This document shows, piece by piece, positions 8,830 to 17,959 of a DNA stretch of 64,000 nt. Source of the DNA: Halioglobus sp. (GTDB lineage: Bacteria > Pseudomonadota > Gammaproteobacteria > Pseudomonadales > Halieaceae). The translations under genes and the position numbers were made by a program. Every line of letters starts with the position of its first letter. Within the stretch, counting starts at the first letter, position 1. Location: the NCBI GenBank assembly GCA_020443425.1, contig JAGRIE010000013.1, forward strand, positions 1 through 64,000. Reading direction: 5' to 3'. Below the pieces are notes generated by a model, which was not told the origin of the DNA, searched no databases, and saw only the letters and a list, made by a program, of their open reading frames with translations.

Positions 8830-9753
8830 TCAGGGGATCAGCTCAATCGCCCGGTGCAGCGGGTTGATCATGGCCAGCATGGCCAACACCAGCACCGATA
8901 TCACGGCAACGACGACATGATTCTGCAGCCGGCCGCGTGGCTCGTCCAGCAGTGCGAGGATACGCTGCTGCGTGCGATTGCCGGCAAAGGCGAGACTGCC
9001 CGCGGGGATGCACTGCCGCTGTATCCGCGTCACCTTGAGCAGCGCAGCAGCGACGCATTCGCGTGACAGCATTGACGCCGCGTGGAGATCGCAGGCGTGT
9101 TCGCAACACAGTTTCAGGTCATCCAGCGCGACCTGTGACCAGCGTGCAGGCAGCGGGGCGGTCAGCAGTCGGCTGGTCAGCAGGCGCAGGTTGTCGTGCC
9201 GTTGGCGATGCGCACTCTCGTGATACACGATGCACTCAATCTCGCGTGCAGAGCAGGCCGCCCGCATGCCTGTTGAAATAAAAACCTGCGGCTGCAGCCA
9301 ACCGACAGTGAACGCCACCGGCTCGCTGGCGGGCAGCGTCACGACATCGCCGCAGCGGTCGCCGATCTGGATCAGGTGTTGGCGCAGGCGGCGCGCCGGC
9401 AGCCACTGGCGCAGCAGGCAGTGTAGCAGCCGGTACAGTGTCCACGTCACCAGTGCGGCAGCAGGCAACACCGCCAGTGATGACTGCGGCCCGTGCATGG
9501 CGCACTGGCCGGTGTGGCAGTGTCCGGCGACAAACCACTGTGCCAGGTCGGGTGAGTAGAGCACGGTACCGGTGGTCACGGCGGCCAGCAGCGGCAGTGC
9601 CTGCCAGGCGAGTATAAAAGCGCTGGCCTGGGAGGGATCAATGGCGGCCAGTGTCGGCTGCAAAAACCGGTAGACCGCTCCCTGCAGCGCGCCGAACAGG
9701 AACCAGAGCGTGACAACGCAAAGCAGTAAGGACGAGAGTAACGATACCATCAC
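8830..9753 (-). CDS. M56 (BlaR1/MecR1-type) membrane metallopeptidase
   Basis: This 307-aa protein has several hydrophobic helices (about 3-28, 45-65, 90-112 and one near the C-terminus). The zinc peptidase motif HESAH is at residues 178-182, followed by a downstream Glu-rich CCEHACDLHAAS segment that supplies the third ligand in this family. M56 proteins sense an external signal and cleave a partner BlaI/MecI-type repressor. The repressor gene lies directly upstream and the two overlap by 4 bp (ATGA), so they are translationally coupled. There is no penicillin-binding sensor domain as in BlaR1, so the signal is not necessarily a beta-lactam. The divergent TonB receptor is the obvious regulated target. 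Confidence 0.85.
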   Translation of the reverse strand: MMVSLLSSLLLCVVTLWFLFGALQGAVYRFLQPTLAAIDPSQASAFILAWQALPLLAAVTTGTVLYSPDLAQWFVAGHCHTGQCAMHGPQSSLAVLPAAALVTWTLYRLLHCLLRQWLPARRLRQHLIQIGDRCGDVVTLPASEPVAFTVGWLQPQVFISTGMRAACSAREIECIVYHESAHRQRHDNLRLLTSRLLTAPLPARWSQVALDDLKLCCEHACDLHAASMLSRECVAAALLKVTRIQRQCIPAGSLAFAGNRTQQRILALLDEPRGRLQNHVVVAVISVLVLAMLAMINPLHRAIELIP

Positions 9754-10166
9754 TGGTCCCCCCGCTGTTCGAGTCGCTGCTGGACCAGAGCATCCAGTTG
9801 TTCCAGTGTCTCGTCGTCGAAGCGGTCTGCAAAATCCACGAAACTGCTGAGTATCGGCTCCAGGCTGCCGGTGTGGAGTTGGCGGATGACACCGCCGAGC
9901 AGCTTCCCGAGCAGTTCAGGACGTCCGAGTCGCGCGCGGTAGGTATAGGCGTGTCCGCGCTTTTCCCGCTGCACCAGGTGCTTGCGGTGCAGTCGCTCCA
10001 GTGTGGACTGCACGGTGCTGAGGCTGCTGCTGTGCGCGGCGGGCAGTTTTTGCCTGAGCGCATGCGCTGACTGGTCCGGCGCGTCCCACAGCGCTTTCAG
10101 CAGGGTGAGCTCCAGGTCGCCCAGCTGTGGCAGGGTGTTACTGGGTCTGGGAGACTTTTTCTGCAC
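9750..10166 (-). CDS. BlaI/MecI/CopY-family transcriptional repressor
   Basis: This 138-aa protein with a GTG start carries the BlaI winged-helix domain at about residues 13-80 (LGDLELTLLKALWD, then SSLSTVQSTLERLHRKHLVQREKRGHAYTYRA). A C-terminal dimerisation helix region follows. These repressors bind as dimers and are inactivated by cleavage between the DNA-binding and dimerisation parts by an M56 protease, which is encoded immediately downstream. The divergent arrangement with a TonB receptor suggests it controls both its own operon and that receptor. The inducer cannot be told from sequence. Confidence 0.88.
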   Translation of the reverse strand: MQKKSPRPSNTLPQLGDLELTLLKALWDAPDQSAHALRQKLPAAHSSSLSTVQSTLERLHRKHLVQREKRGHAYTYRARLGRPELLGKLLGGVIRQLHTGSLEPILSSFVDFADRFDDETLEQLDALVQQRLEQRGDQ

Positions 10167-10246
10167 TGTCGCTGCCTGCGAAAAACCGATCCACGATCGG
10201 TGTTCCAGCGTTCTGTTTTTTCATCGTCGAAAATTCTTAAGTTATT

Positions 10247-10267
10247 GATATATATATAGTAAATATC
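10247..10267. promoter_or_regulatory. AT-rich imperfect dyad in the BlaI/TonB-receptor divergent region
   Basis: The 239-bp gap between the repressor and the divergent TonB receptor contains one sharply AT-rich island. GATAT at 10247-10251 and ATATC at 10263-10267 form inverted arms around an alternating TA core. It is the best operator or promoter candidate in the gap, but it does not show the classical TACA/TGTA BlaI box, so the assignment is weak. Confidence 0.3.
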
Positions 10268-10405
10268 TTTGACTGTGCGCCTGGGTGACACTACTCTTGC
10301 GACCTCATCCGGCGCAACCATAACGTATTGCAGGGCGCAGTCAAGCGTCCGCCGCAAAAGGCTGCGCCGTATCCGTCTACCGCCACTCTTGGGAACCGCC
10401 GAGCT

Positions 10406-12463
10406 ATGTCTACTCGTTTGCTGATCGCTCTTGTGCTGCCTGTTTCGGCGCTTGCAGCGACGGACCCCGGGGCCGGTTTGGAAGAAGTCCAGGTGACGGG
10501 CCGGCACATCAACCTGGTCGGTGACGCTGTGTCCGCGTCCCAGGGGGTGGTCAGCCAGCAGGAGATAGCCCTGCGCCCGCTGCTGCGCACCGGCGATGTA
10601 CTGGAGCTGGTGCCCGGCATGGTCGTGACGCAGCACAGTGGCACCGGCAAGGCCAACCAGTATTTCCTGCGTGGGTTCAATCTTGATCACGGCACCGATT
10701 TCGCCACTTATGTCGATGGCATGCCGGTCAATATGCGTACCCACGCCCACGGCCAGGGCTATACCGACCTCAACTTTGTCATTCCCGAAACGATTGCCAC
10801 GCTGGCGTACAAAAAGGGCCCTTACTACGCCGATGTGAATGATTTCAGCAGTGCAGGCAGCGCCGAGATGGCAACCGCCGACCGGTTTGAGGACGGCCTG
10901 CTGGAACTGGGTGCGGGGGAGAATGCCTTTTACCGGATGTTGCTGCTCGACAGCTCACCGCTGCTTGCGGGCACGGCCTCCTACGCGCTGGAACTGAATG
11001 GATACGATGGGCCGTGGAGCGATATCAAGGAGGATGTGAAGAAGGGCAACGCGCTGCTGAAGTATGTGCAGGCGCTCGGGGATGGCGAGGCCAGTGTGAG
11101 TTTGATGGCCTACGACAATAAATGGAACAGCCCCGACCAGATACCCCTGCGTGCGGTCGAAGACGGTACGATTGACAAGCTCGGTTCTATCGACGAGACG
11201 CTGGGCGGCAAGTCGCGCCGTTACAGTGTCTCCACGCAATGGCAGAATCCCGACTGGGATGTCTCGGCCTACGCGATCCGCTACACCCTGAACCTGTGGT
11301 CCAACTTCACCTACTTTCTCGACGACGAGGTCGATGGCGACCAGTTTGAGCAGCGTGACAATCGCTGGATCTATGGTGGTAAAACCGTCTACAAGCAGGC
11401 CTTGTCTGTGGCCGGCCTGCCGCTGGTCAATCGCTACGGCGCCGAGTTCCGCTATGACGATATCGATGAGGTGGGGCTGTACAAGACGCAGGGCCAGCGG
11501 CGGCTGGGGCCGGTGCGCAGCGATCGTGTCGACGAGTGGAGCACCGGCGTCTTCGCCGAGAGCCAGCTCACATGGAATGACAGCATCCGCACCGTGCTCG
11601 GTGCCCGCTACGACTACTTCAACTTTGATGTGCACAGCCGTGTCGATGACAATATTTATGGTGTCGATCTCGGCAGCAACAGCGGGCAGGAACACGATGG
11701 CAAGCTGGCGTTGAAGGGCAGTGCCATCTACACCTTCAACGACGAGTGGGAAACCTATGTGTCGATAGGGCAGGGCTTGCACTCCAACGATGCGCGCGGC
11801 ACCGCGGCGACGGTGGACCCGATAGACGGTGGCAGTATCCTGCCGGTGGACCCGCTGGTCGATTCGCTGGGGTACGAGTGGGGTGTGCGCGGGTTCTGGA
11901 GCGAGCGTTTGAACACGTCGATCGCGCTGTGGAACCTGGAGATCGACAGCGAACTGTTATTTGTCGGTGACGCCGGCAATACCGAAGCGAGCCGGGGCTC
12001 GCGGCGCAAGGGCGTGGAGGTGGCGAGTTACTACCGCCTGGCTGACGAGTGGACACTGGACCTGGAATACGCCTACACCGATTCAAAGTTCACCGACTAC
12101 GCGCCCGAGGGTGACGCGATACCCGGCTCGATCGACAAGGTCCTGCAGGCCGGTATCAGTGCCGAGTTGGACAGCGGCTGGTTCGGCAGCCTGCGGCTGC
12201 GCTATTTCGGCGAGCGGCCGCTGGTCGAGGACGGCAGCGTGAAATCCGACGATTCCACGGTGCTGAACCTGCGCGCGGGATACAGCGCGCGGGCATGGTC
12301 GGTGAAAGTGGATGTGCTGAATGTCCTCAACAGCCACGATCACGATATCGATTATTTTTACGCTTCCCGACTGCCAGGGGAGCCGGCGGCGGGTATCGAG
12401 GATATCCACTACCACGTTCTGGAACCGCGCACGGTGCGGTTTTATGCCAGCTATCGCTTTTGA
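10406..12463 (+). CDS. TonB-dependent outer membrane receptor
   Basis: This 685-aa protein has a signal peptide (residues 1-17, ending SALA) and a TonB-box-like LEEVQVTG. A plug domain follows (VLELVPGMVV, FLRGFNLDHGTDFATYVDGMP), then a 22-strand-type barrel ending in RFYASYRF with the C-terminal Phe typical of outer membrane proteins. I chose the ATG at 10406 because the signal peptide begins there; an upstream ATG at 10328 would add an improbable basic leader. The conserved NMRTHAHGQGYTDLNF segment in the plug is shared with a subgroup of receptors whose ligand I do not know. Regulation by the divergent BlaI/M56 pair is inferred from position. Confidence 0.9.
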   Translation: MSTRLLIALVLPVSALAATDPGAGLEEVQVTGRHINLVGDAVSASQGVVSQQEIALRPLLRTGDVLELVPGMVVTQHSGTGKANQYFLRGFNLDHGTDFATYVDGMPVNMRTHAHGQGYTDLNFVIPETIATLAYKKGPYYADVNDFSSAGSAEMATADRFEDGLLELGAGENAFYRMLLLDSSPLLAGTASYALELNGYDGPWSDIKEDVKKGNALLKYVQALGDGEASVSLMAYDNKWNSPDQIPLRAVEDGTIDKLGSIDETLGGKSRRYSVSTQWQNPDWDVSAYAIRYTLNLWSNFTYFLDDEVDGDQFEQRDNRWIYGGKTVYKQALSVAGLPLVNRYGAEFRYDDIDEVGLYKTQGQRRLGPVRSDRVDEWSTGVFAESQLTWNDSIRTVLGARYDYFNFDVHSRVDDNIYGVDLGSNSGQEHDGKLALKGSAIYTFNDEWETYVSIGQGLHSNDARGTAATVDPIDGGSILPVDPLVDSLGYEWGVRGFWSERLNTSIALWNLEIDSELLFVGDAGNTEASRGSRRKGVEVASYYRLADEWTLDLEYAYTDSKFTDYAPEGDAIPGSIDKVLQAGISAELDSGWFGSLRLRYFGERPLVEDGSVKSDDSTVLNLRAGYSARAWSVKVDVLNVLNSHDHDIDYFYASRLPGEPAAGIEDIHYHVLEPRTVRFYASYRF

Positions 12464-12578
12464 CTGTCGCGCCCATCGTCGCACGCCGCGCCCACAAGCC
12501 GCGCAGGGCGACTGAGGAAAATAGCGCGGCACTGTCTCAGTGCTTGATGCCCACAGGCGGATAGTGCAAAGTGCAGCG

Positions 12579-14021
12579 ATGATTCTGGACAGTCTATGGT
12601 TTGTTCTCTTGCACCTGATGGTTCAGGTGCTTGTGATCGTCCGCGTGTTGCAGCGCCCGAACCGCGAGCCCACCTCTCGCATCGCCTGGGTGGTAGTGGT
12701 GCTGGCGCTGCCGATACTGGGTATTTTCGCCTATCTGATGCTGGGCGAGACGAATGTCGGCCGTCGCAACCAAAAAGCCATGCAGAGCCTGGTGGGTGGC
12801 GAACTGCATCAGCAGACAGTGCACGAGGATCTGGCTGACGATCCGTCCAATGTGCCCGCCCGTTACGCGCACCTGTTCCGGGTCGGGCACTCGATCAGCG
12901 CCTTTTCGGCGGTGGCCGGCAACACGGCACGACTGATGTCGGATTCGGTAGCCGCTATCGACAGCATCGTCGCTGATATCGATGGCGCGCAGCGGCAGGT
13001 CGACCTGCTGTTCTACATCTGGTTGACAGATACCAGCGGCACCCGGGTCGCCGACGCCCTGGTCCGCGCGGTCGAGCGCGGTGTCAGTTGCCGGGCGATG
13101 GTCGATGGCCTGGGTTCTCGCGCGCTGCTGAAGTCCAAACTGTGGCGCAGGCTCAAGGAGTCGGGCGTCGAAACCGCGGTGGCACTGCCACTGGGAAATT
13201 TCCTGTTGCGGCCGCTGCAGGGGCGGGTGGACCTGCGCAATCACCGCAAGATCATCGTCGTCGACGGCTACATTACTTACTGCGGCAGCCAGAACTGCGC
13301 GGACGCGGAGTTCCTGGTCAAGGCCAAGTATGCGCCCTGGGTTGACTCGGTTGTTCGGCTGGAGGGTCCAATAGCGCGGCAGAACGCCCTGCTGTTTGCC
13401 GATGACTGGAAGGTGTACACCGGGCAGGACTCGGTGATTCACGAGGCGCCTGTTGCCAGCGGTGATGAACTCGGCATCGTGGCGCAGGTGGTTGCCAGCG
13501 GGCCCACCCTGCGTGCCTCGGCGATGCCGGAACTCTTCGCCTCGCTGATGTTCGCGGCGCGGGATGAACTGGTGATCTCCACGCCCTACTATGTGCCGAA
13601 CCAGGCGATGCAAGCCGCACTCTGTGCCGCAGCCTATCGGGGCGTGAAAACCATACTGATCCTGCCTGCCAGGAATGACTCCAGGGAAGTGGCGGGTGCC
13701 AGTCGCAGCTACTATGCCGAGTTGCTGCAGGCCGGTGTTGATATCCGCGAGTATGTGGGCGGACTGCTGCACAGCAAGACGGTGACGCTGGATGGCGAGA
13801 TCGTGCTGCTCGGGTCTGCCAATATGGACAGGCGCAGTTTTGACCTGAACTTTGAAAACAATATCCTGATGTACAGCCCGGCGCTGACGCAGACTGTGCG
13901 CGAGCGCCAGCAGCAGTATATCGACAGTGCTAACGACGTGACGCTGGCCGAGGTCGAGGGCTGGTCACTGTCGCGGCGGCTGTGGAATAATTCCATCGCA
14001 ATGCTCGGCCCTGTGCTCTAG
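12579..14021 (+). CDS. clsA: Cardiolipin synthase A
   Basis: This 480-aa protein has two N-terminal transmembrane segments and two phospholipase-D HKD motifs: HRKIIVVD starting at His222 with GSQN after it, and HSKTVTLD starting at His398 with GSANMDRRSFDLNFE after it. Motif positions and length are close to E. coli ClsA (486 aa), which condenses two phosphatidylglycerols into cardiolipin plus glycerol at the inner membrane. I chose the ATG at 12579; a GTG at 12540 in the same frame would add 13 hydrophilic residues. It follows the TonB receptor by 115 bp on the same strand and is probably a separate unit. Confidence 0.92.
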   Translation: MILDSLWFVLLHLMVQVLVIVRVLQRPNREPTSRIAWVVVVLALPILGIFAYLMLGETNVGRRNQKAMQSLVGGELHQQTVHEDLADDPSNVPARYAHLFRVGHSISAFSAVAGNTARLMSDSVAAIDSIVADIDGAQRQVDLLFYIWLTDTSGTRVADALVRAVERGVSCRAMVDGLGSRALLKSKLWRRLKESGVETAVALPLGNFLLRPLQGRVDLRNHRKIIVVDGYITYCGSQNCADAEFLVKAKYAPWVDSVVRLEGPIARQNALLFADDWKVYTGQDSVIHEAPVASGDELGIVAQVVASGPTLRASAMPELFASLMFAARDELVISTPYYVPNQAMQAALCAAAYRGVKTILILPARNDSREVAGASRSYYAELLQAGVDIREYVGGLLHSKTVTLDGEIVLLGSANMDRRSFDLNFENNILMYSPALTQTVRERQQQYIDSANDVTLAEVEGWSLSRRLWNNSIAMLGPVL

Positions 14022-14080
14022 TACCCCTTTCAATCCTGTGGTCCCAGCGGCAACAGGCATGCTATCGCGGAGTGAATACC

Positions 14081-15571
14081 ATGCAGGCTTACCTGGAACT
14101 TGAAGCGCGCAAGAAGCGCGTGGCAGCGCTCAATAACGCGATGGGGATACTGCAGTGGGACCAGGCGACCATGATGCCGGACGGTGCCGCTCCCGCCCGC
14201 GCGTCGACGCTGGCGGAACTCAGTGTGATGGTGCACGAGATGGAAACAGGCAGTGCGCTGTCTGACCTGATCGAGCGGGCGGAGTCTGAGTCCGGACAGC
14301 TCGACAGCTGGCAGCGCGCCAACCTGCGGGAGATCAAACACCAGTTTACCCATGCCAACGCAATGCCGGCGGCGCTGGTCGAGAAGCTGGTGCTGGCCCA
14401 ATCGGAGTCTGAAATGACGTGGCGGCAAGCGCGGGCGCGCAACGATTTCAAAAGCCTGGCACCCAAACTCGATACCCTGTTTGCACTGAAGCGGGAGGAG
14501 GCCGAGGTCAAGGCGTCGGTGATGGGGGTGACCCCTTACGAGGCGCTGCTCGACCAGTTCGACCCGGGGCGGCGGGAGGTGCAGGTCGACGCTATTTTCG
14601 ACGACCTGGAGCAATTCCTGCCGGGCTTCGTGCAGCAGGTGATGGAGAAGCAGGCGCAGCAGCCTCGCGCAGTGATGCCGGCCGGGCCTTTCCCGGTGGC
14701 TCAGCAAATGGCACTGAGTCACGAGGTGATGCGGATTCTCGGTTTCCCTTTCGAGCGCGGCCGCCTGGATACTGCGCACCACCCTTTCAGTGGCGGCGCG
14801 GACGGTGATATACGTATCACCACCCGCTATGACGAGAGTGATTTCACCCGCAGCCTGATGGCGGTGATTCACGAGACGGGGCATGCCTTGTATGAGGATG
14901 GCCGCCCCGCAAAGTGGCTGGGCCAGCCGGTGGGCAACAGCCGGGGTATGACGCTGCATGAAAGCCAGTCACTGCTGTTGGAAATGCAGGCGGCGCGCTC
15001 TGAGGAGTTTATCCGCTTTATCCTGCCGACTATCCGCCGGCTGCTGGGCGGCAGCGGGCCGGCCTGGGAGCCCGGCAATATACTGCGGCTCTATCGGCGC
15101 GTCGAGCCAGGTTTGATCCGGGTGTTTGCCGATGAGGTGACCTATCCGCTGCATGTGATCCTGCGCTACCGGCTGGAGAAAGCCATACTCGCCGACGAAC
15201 TCCGCACCGACGATCTGCCGTTGGCCTGGAATGACATGATGGAGCAACTTGTCGGTATTCGGCCGACCGATGACCGCGACGGTGTGATGCAGGACGTGCA
15301 CTGGCCGGAGGGGATCTTCGGGTATTTCCCCACCTACTCATTGGGAGCCATGGCCGCCGCCCAACTGTTTGCGGCGGCGAAACGTGACGACGCCGATATC
15401 CTGCCCGGGCTCGGCAGGGGCGATGTGTCCCCGCTGTTTGACTGGCTGGACAGGAATATCCGCAGCCAGGGCTGTCTCTTCATGCCGGATGAACTCATTG
15501 CCAATGCCACCGGCGCCGAACTCGGCACAGCGGCATTCAAGGCCAGCATCCGCCAGCGCTACCTGGAGTAG
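14081..15571 (+). CDS. M32 family metallocarboxypeptidase
   Basis: This 496-aa, Leu/Ala-rich, all-helical protein has the M32 zinc motif HETGH (His264, Glu265, His268). The motif is followed by the family segments QPVGNSRGMTLHESQS and, near the C-terminus, GIFGYFPTYSLGAMAAAQLF. Length matches Thermus/Pyrococcus carboxypeptidase 1 (about 500 aa). It is a cytoplasmic enzyme removing C-terminal residues from peptides. The ATG at 14081 has CGGAG 8 nt upstream, so it is preferred over the in-frame GTG at 14072. It stands 59 bp after cardiolipin synthase, and no functional link is evident. Confidence 0.92.
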   Translation: MQAYLELEARKKRVAALNNAMGILQWDQATMMPDGAAPARASTLAELSVMVHEMETGSALSDLIERAESESGQLDSWQRANLREIKHQFTHANAMPAALVEKLVLAQSESEMTWRQARARNDFKSLAPKLDTLFALKREEAEVKASVMGVTPYEALLDQFDPGRREVQVDAIFDDLEQFLPGFVQQVMEKQAQQPRAVMPAGPFPVAQQMALSHEVMRILGFPFERGRLDTAHHPFSGGADGDIRITTRYDESDFTRSLMAVIHETGHALYEDGRPAKWLGQPVGNSRGMTLHESQSLLLEMQAARSEEFIRFILPTIRRLLGGSGPAWEPGNILRLYRRVEPGLIRVFADEVTYPLHVILRYRLEKAILADELRTDDLPLAWNDMMEQLVGIRPTDDRDGVMQDVHWPEGIFGYFPTYSLGAMAAAQLFAAAKRDDADILPGLGRGDVSPLFDWLDRNIRSQGCLFMPDELIANATGAELGTAAFKASIRQRYLE

Positions 15572-15595
15572 TCAGGGCTACCCTGCCTGCGGTGG

Positions 15596-17842
15596 CTAGA
15601 AGTCATATCTGACCTCGATACCCGCCATCCGGTTGGCGTATTTCGGGACCAGTTGAATATAGCCGTTCGGCAACAGTGCCGGGCTGTTGGCGTAAATCAG
15701 CGAGGCGTAGTTCTTGTCGAAGACATTCTTCACAAAGGCGGTGACGCGGTAGCCTTCCTCCTTGCCTGCCAGCACCGCGCGCAGGTCGACAATGGCATAG
15801 GCGTCCTGTTTGGTGTAAGGGTCCTGTGAGAGTTCATACAGGACGTCGTCCTGCGCGCGCAGGTTGGCGCCGAGAATCACGTCAAACGGCATCTCCTGAA
15901 GCGCGATGGTGTAGTCCGAGCTGAGGTTCATCTTCCATTTCGGTGTGTAGGGCAGGTCGCCGCCTGCCAGGTCCTGGAAGTTGTTCGGGCACTCGCCCCT
16001 GGCCCGCTGGCCGCCGCTGCAGTTGCCCATCGGGTATTCGTCGATTTCGGCATCGGTGTAGACGAGGCCGCCGCTGAGGGTCCAGTTCTCCATCGGCAGG
16101 GCGATGAAATCCAGTTCCATCCCCTGGGTTGTCACGGCGCCGACGTTGGTGACGACGATGGTGCCCAGCGGCCCGATATCGAGTGAGGTCTCGGCCTGGA
16201 AATCATGGTATTTCGAGTAAAAGACATCGACATTCACGATCAGTCGATTGTCCAGCCATCCCGATTTCAGGCCGATCTCAAACGAGTCACTGGTTTCAGG
16301 GTCGACACTGCTGCCACCGGCGACCAGCCCTGTATCGAACGCCGGGCCTTTGTAGCCGCTGACGTAACTGCCGTAGACCATTGCGCTGTCCGTGACGTTC
16401 CACTGCAGTGCGACCTTGGGCGAGAAATCGCTGTTGTCCAGTGAGTCTTTTGCCTCACCCGGGGCCGGGAAGACAATGCCGTCGGTCAGGTCGGCCGTGG
16501 TGTGGTAGCTGAGGTCGTCATAGGAATAGCGGCCGCCGAGGATCAGTTGCCAGTCGCGCCAGAAATTGAAGTTCACCTCGCCGAACAGGGCGGTGTTCTT
16601 GCTGGTGACACTGGTTTTGGAGGTGCGTGTCGTCGCCGGGACAATCGGTTCCAGCAGGCCGGCGGTGGTGGCATTACCGGTATCGACATCCTGTTCGAAA
16701 TAAAACGCGCCCAGCACATAGGAACCCCACTCCGCAGGTGCCGAAGTCAGGCGGAATTCCTGGGAAAACTGGTTCTGGTCGGTTTTCGGGGGTGAGGGGA
16801 AGCTGAGTTTCAGCGGATTCTGCGGCGAGTCATCGAAATCCACGATGCTCTCACTCTGCCAGTCGCGATAGGCCGTGATGGATGTCAACACGTACTCGTC
16901 CAGATCCCAGTTTGCCGTCAACGAGTAACCGCTGCTGTGCAAATGCGTAAAAGTGCGCTGATCGTTGTTGACATCCTGGTTGTGCTTTGACGGGACTACG
17001 GGCAGCTGCTCCTGCAGCAGTTGCTGCTGGTCGGGCCCGGGCAGAATCTCCCGCACACTGAGTGCGGTGCAATCACAATCGCTTTTGCTGTAGTCGCCTG
17101 CAAGTGTGAAATCCAGGTTTTCGGTAGCTTGCCAGGCCAGCTTCCCGCGAATATTGAACGCCTCGTTGTCGTTGACCTTTTTATCGTTATAGTAATTTTT
17201 GGAATACCCGTCGTCATCGACGCCGAAGCCGGTCAGGCGGTAGCCCAGCGTGTCGGTGATGGGGCCGGCGACACTGCCATCCACACGGTACTCTCCCTCC
17301 TCAATTGCCGTGACAGCCGCGGTGCCGCTGAACTCGGGTGTGGGATCCTTGGTGATGATATGTACCACACCACCGGAGGCATTCTTGCCGTAGAGCGTGC
17401 CCTGTGGACCGCGCAGGACTTCGACTCTCTCCACATCAACCAGGTCCAGGAAGGCCATGCCGGACCGCCCCATCACAACGCCGTCCAGCATGGTGGAAAC
17501 GCTGGGGTCGACACCGGGGCTGAATGTCTGCGTGCCTATACCGCGAATATTGAACGACGATGTCGAGGGGCCTGAACTGGCCTGCACATTCAACGTGGGA
17601 ATCAGGGTGGCGAGTTCGGCGGCGTTCTTGAGTTGCGCTTCGGCCATCGCCTTGCCGGACAACAGGGAAACTGCCACGGCGACATCCTGCAGGTTCTGTT
17701 CGCGTTTCTGCGCCGTCACGATCAGTTCCTCAAGAATTGGCCTATCCCCGGTTGGCGGGTTGTCACCGAGTGCGGCAACTGGCAGCAGGCTGGCCGCCAG
17801 GGTGAGAGGCATCAGGGTGAAGCGCTTGTTGTTGATCGTCAT
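15596..17842 (-). CDS. TonB-dependent outer membrane receptor
   Basis: This 748-aa protein has a signal peptide (about residues 1-26) and a TonB box (EELIVTAQKREQNLQDV). A plug follows with the typical NIRGIGTQTFSPGVDPSVS and VEVLRGPQGTLYGKNASGG motifs, then a barrel ending GIEVRYDF. This is the subgroup abundant in sphingomonads and marine gammaproteobacteria. Some members are linked to aromatic, steroid or siderophore uptake, but ligand cannot be read from sequence. A Coq4-like gene lies 117 bp upstream on the same strand and may be co-transcribed. I chose the ATG at 17842 because the signal peptide begins there. Confidence 0.9.
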   Translation of the reverse strand: MTINNKRFTLMPLTLAASLLPVAALGDNPPTGDRPILEELIVTAQKREQNLQDVAVAVSLLSGKAMAEAQLKNAAELATLIPTLNVQASSGPSTSSFNIRGIGTQTFSPGVDPSVSTMLDGVVMGRSGMAFLDLVDVERVEVLRGPQGTLYGKNASGGVVHIITKDPTPEFSGTAAVTAIEEGEYRVDGSVAGPITDTLGYRLTGFGVDDDGYSKNYYNDKKVNDNEAFNIRGKLAWQATENLDFTLAGDYSKSDCDCTALSVREILPGPDQQQLLQEQLPVVPSKHNQDVNNDQRTFTHLHSSGYSLTANWDLDEYVLTSITAYRDWQSESIVDFDDSPQNPLKLSFPSPPKTDQNQFSQEFRLTSAPAEWGSYVLGAFYFEQDVDTGNATTAGLLEPIVPATTRTSKTSVTSKNTALFGEVNFNFWRDWQLILGGRYSYDDLSYHTTADLTDGIVFPAPGEAKDSLDNSDFSPKVALQWNVTDSAMVYGSYVSGYKGPAFDTGLVAGGSSVDPETSDSFEIGLKSGWLDNRLIVNVDVFYSKYHDFQAETSLDIGPLGTIVVTNVGAVTTQGMELDFIALPMENWTLSGGLVYTDAEIDEYPMGNCSGGQRARGECPNNFQDLAGGDLPYTPKWKMNLSSDYTIALQEMPFDVILGANLRAQDDVLYELSQDPYTKQDAYAIVDLRAVLAGKEEGYRVTAFVKNVFDKNYASLIYANSPALLPNGYIQLVPKYANRMAGIEVRYDF

Positions 17843-17959
17843 TATCAGGGCCTTATTGTTGTTGTAACGGGCTGTTGCGATGCTGTGTGAGGTGCACTTT
17901 GCCAGGTGCAGGTCCACTGTGACCGGCTCGCGCCTGCCGCTGTGCCATCCCCGCGCTGG

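Noticed and set aside
12594..13772. A 392-aa minus-strand frame over cardiolipin synthase
   Set aside because: Mirror of the HKD-motif gene; high-GC third-codon shadow.
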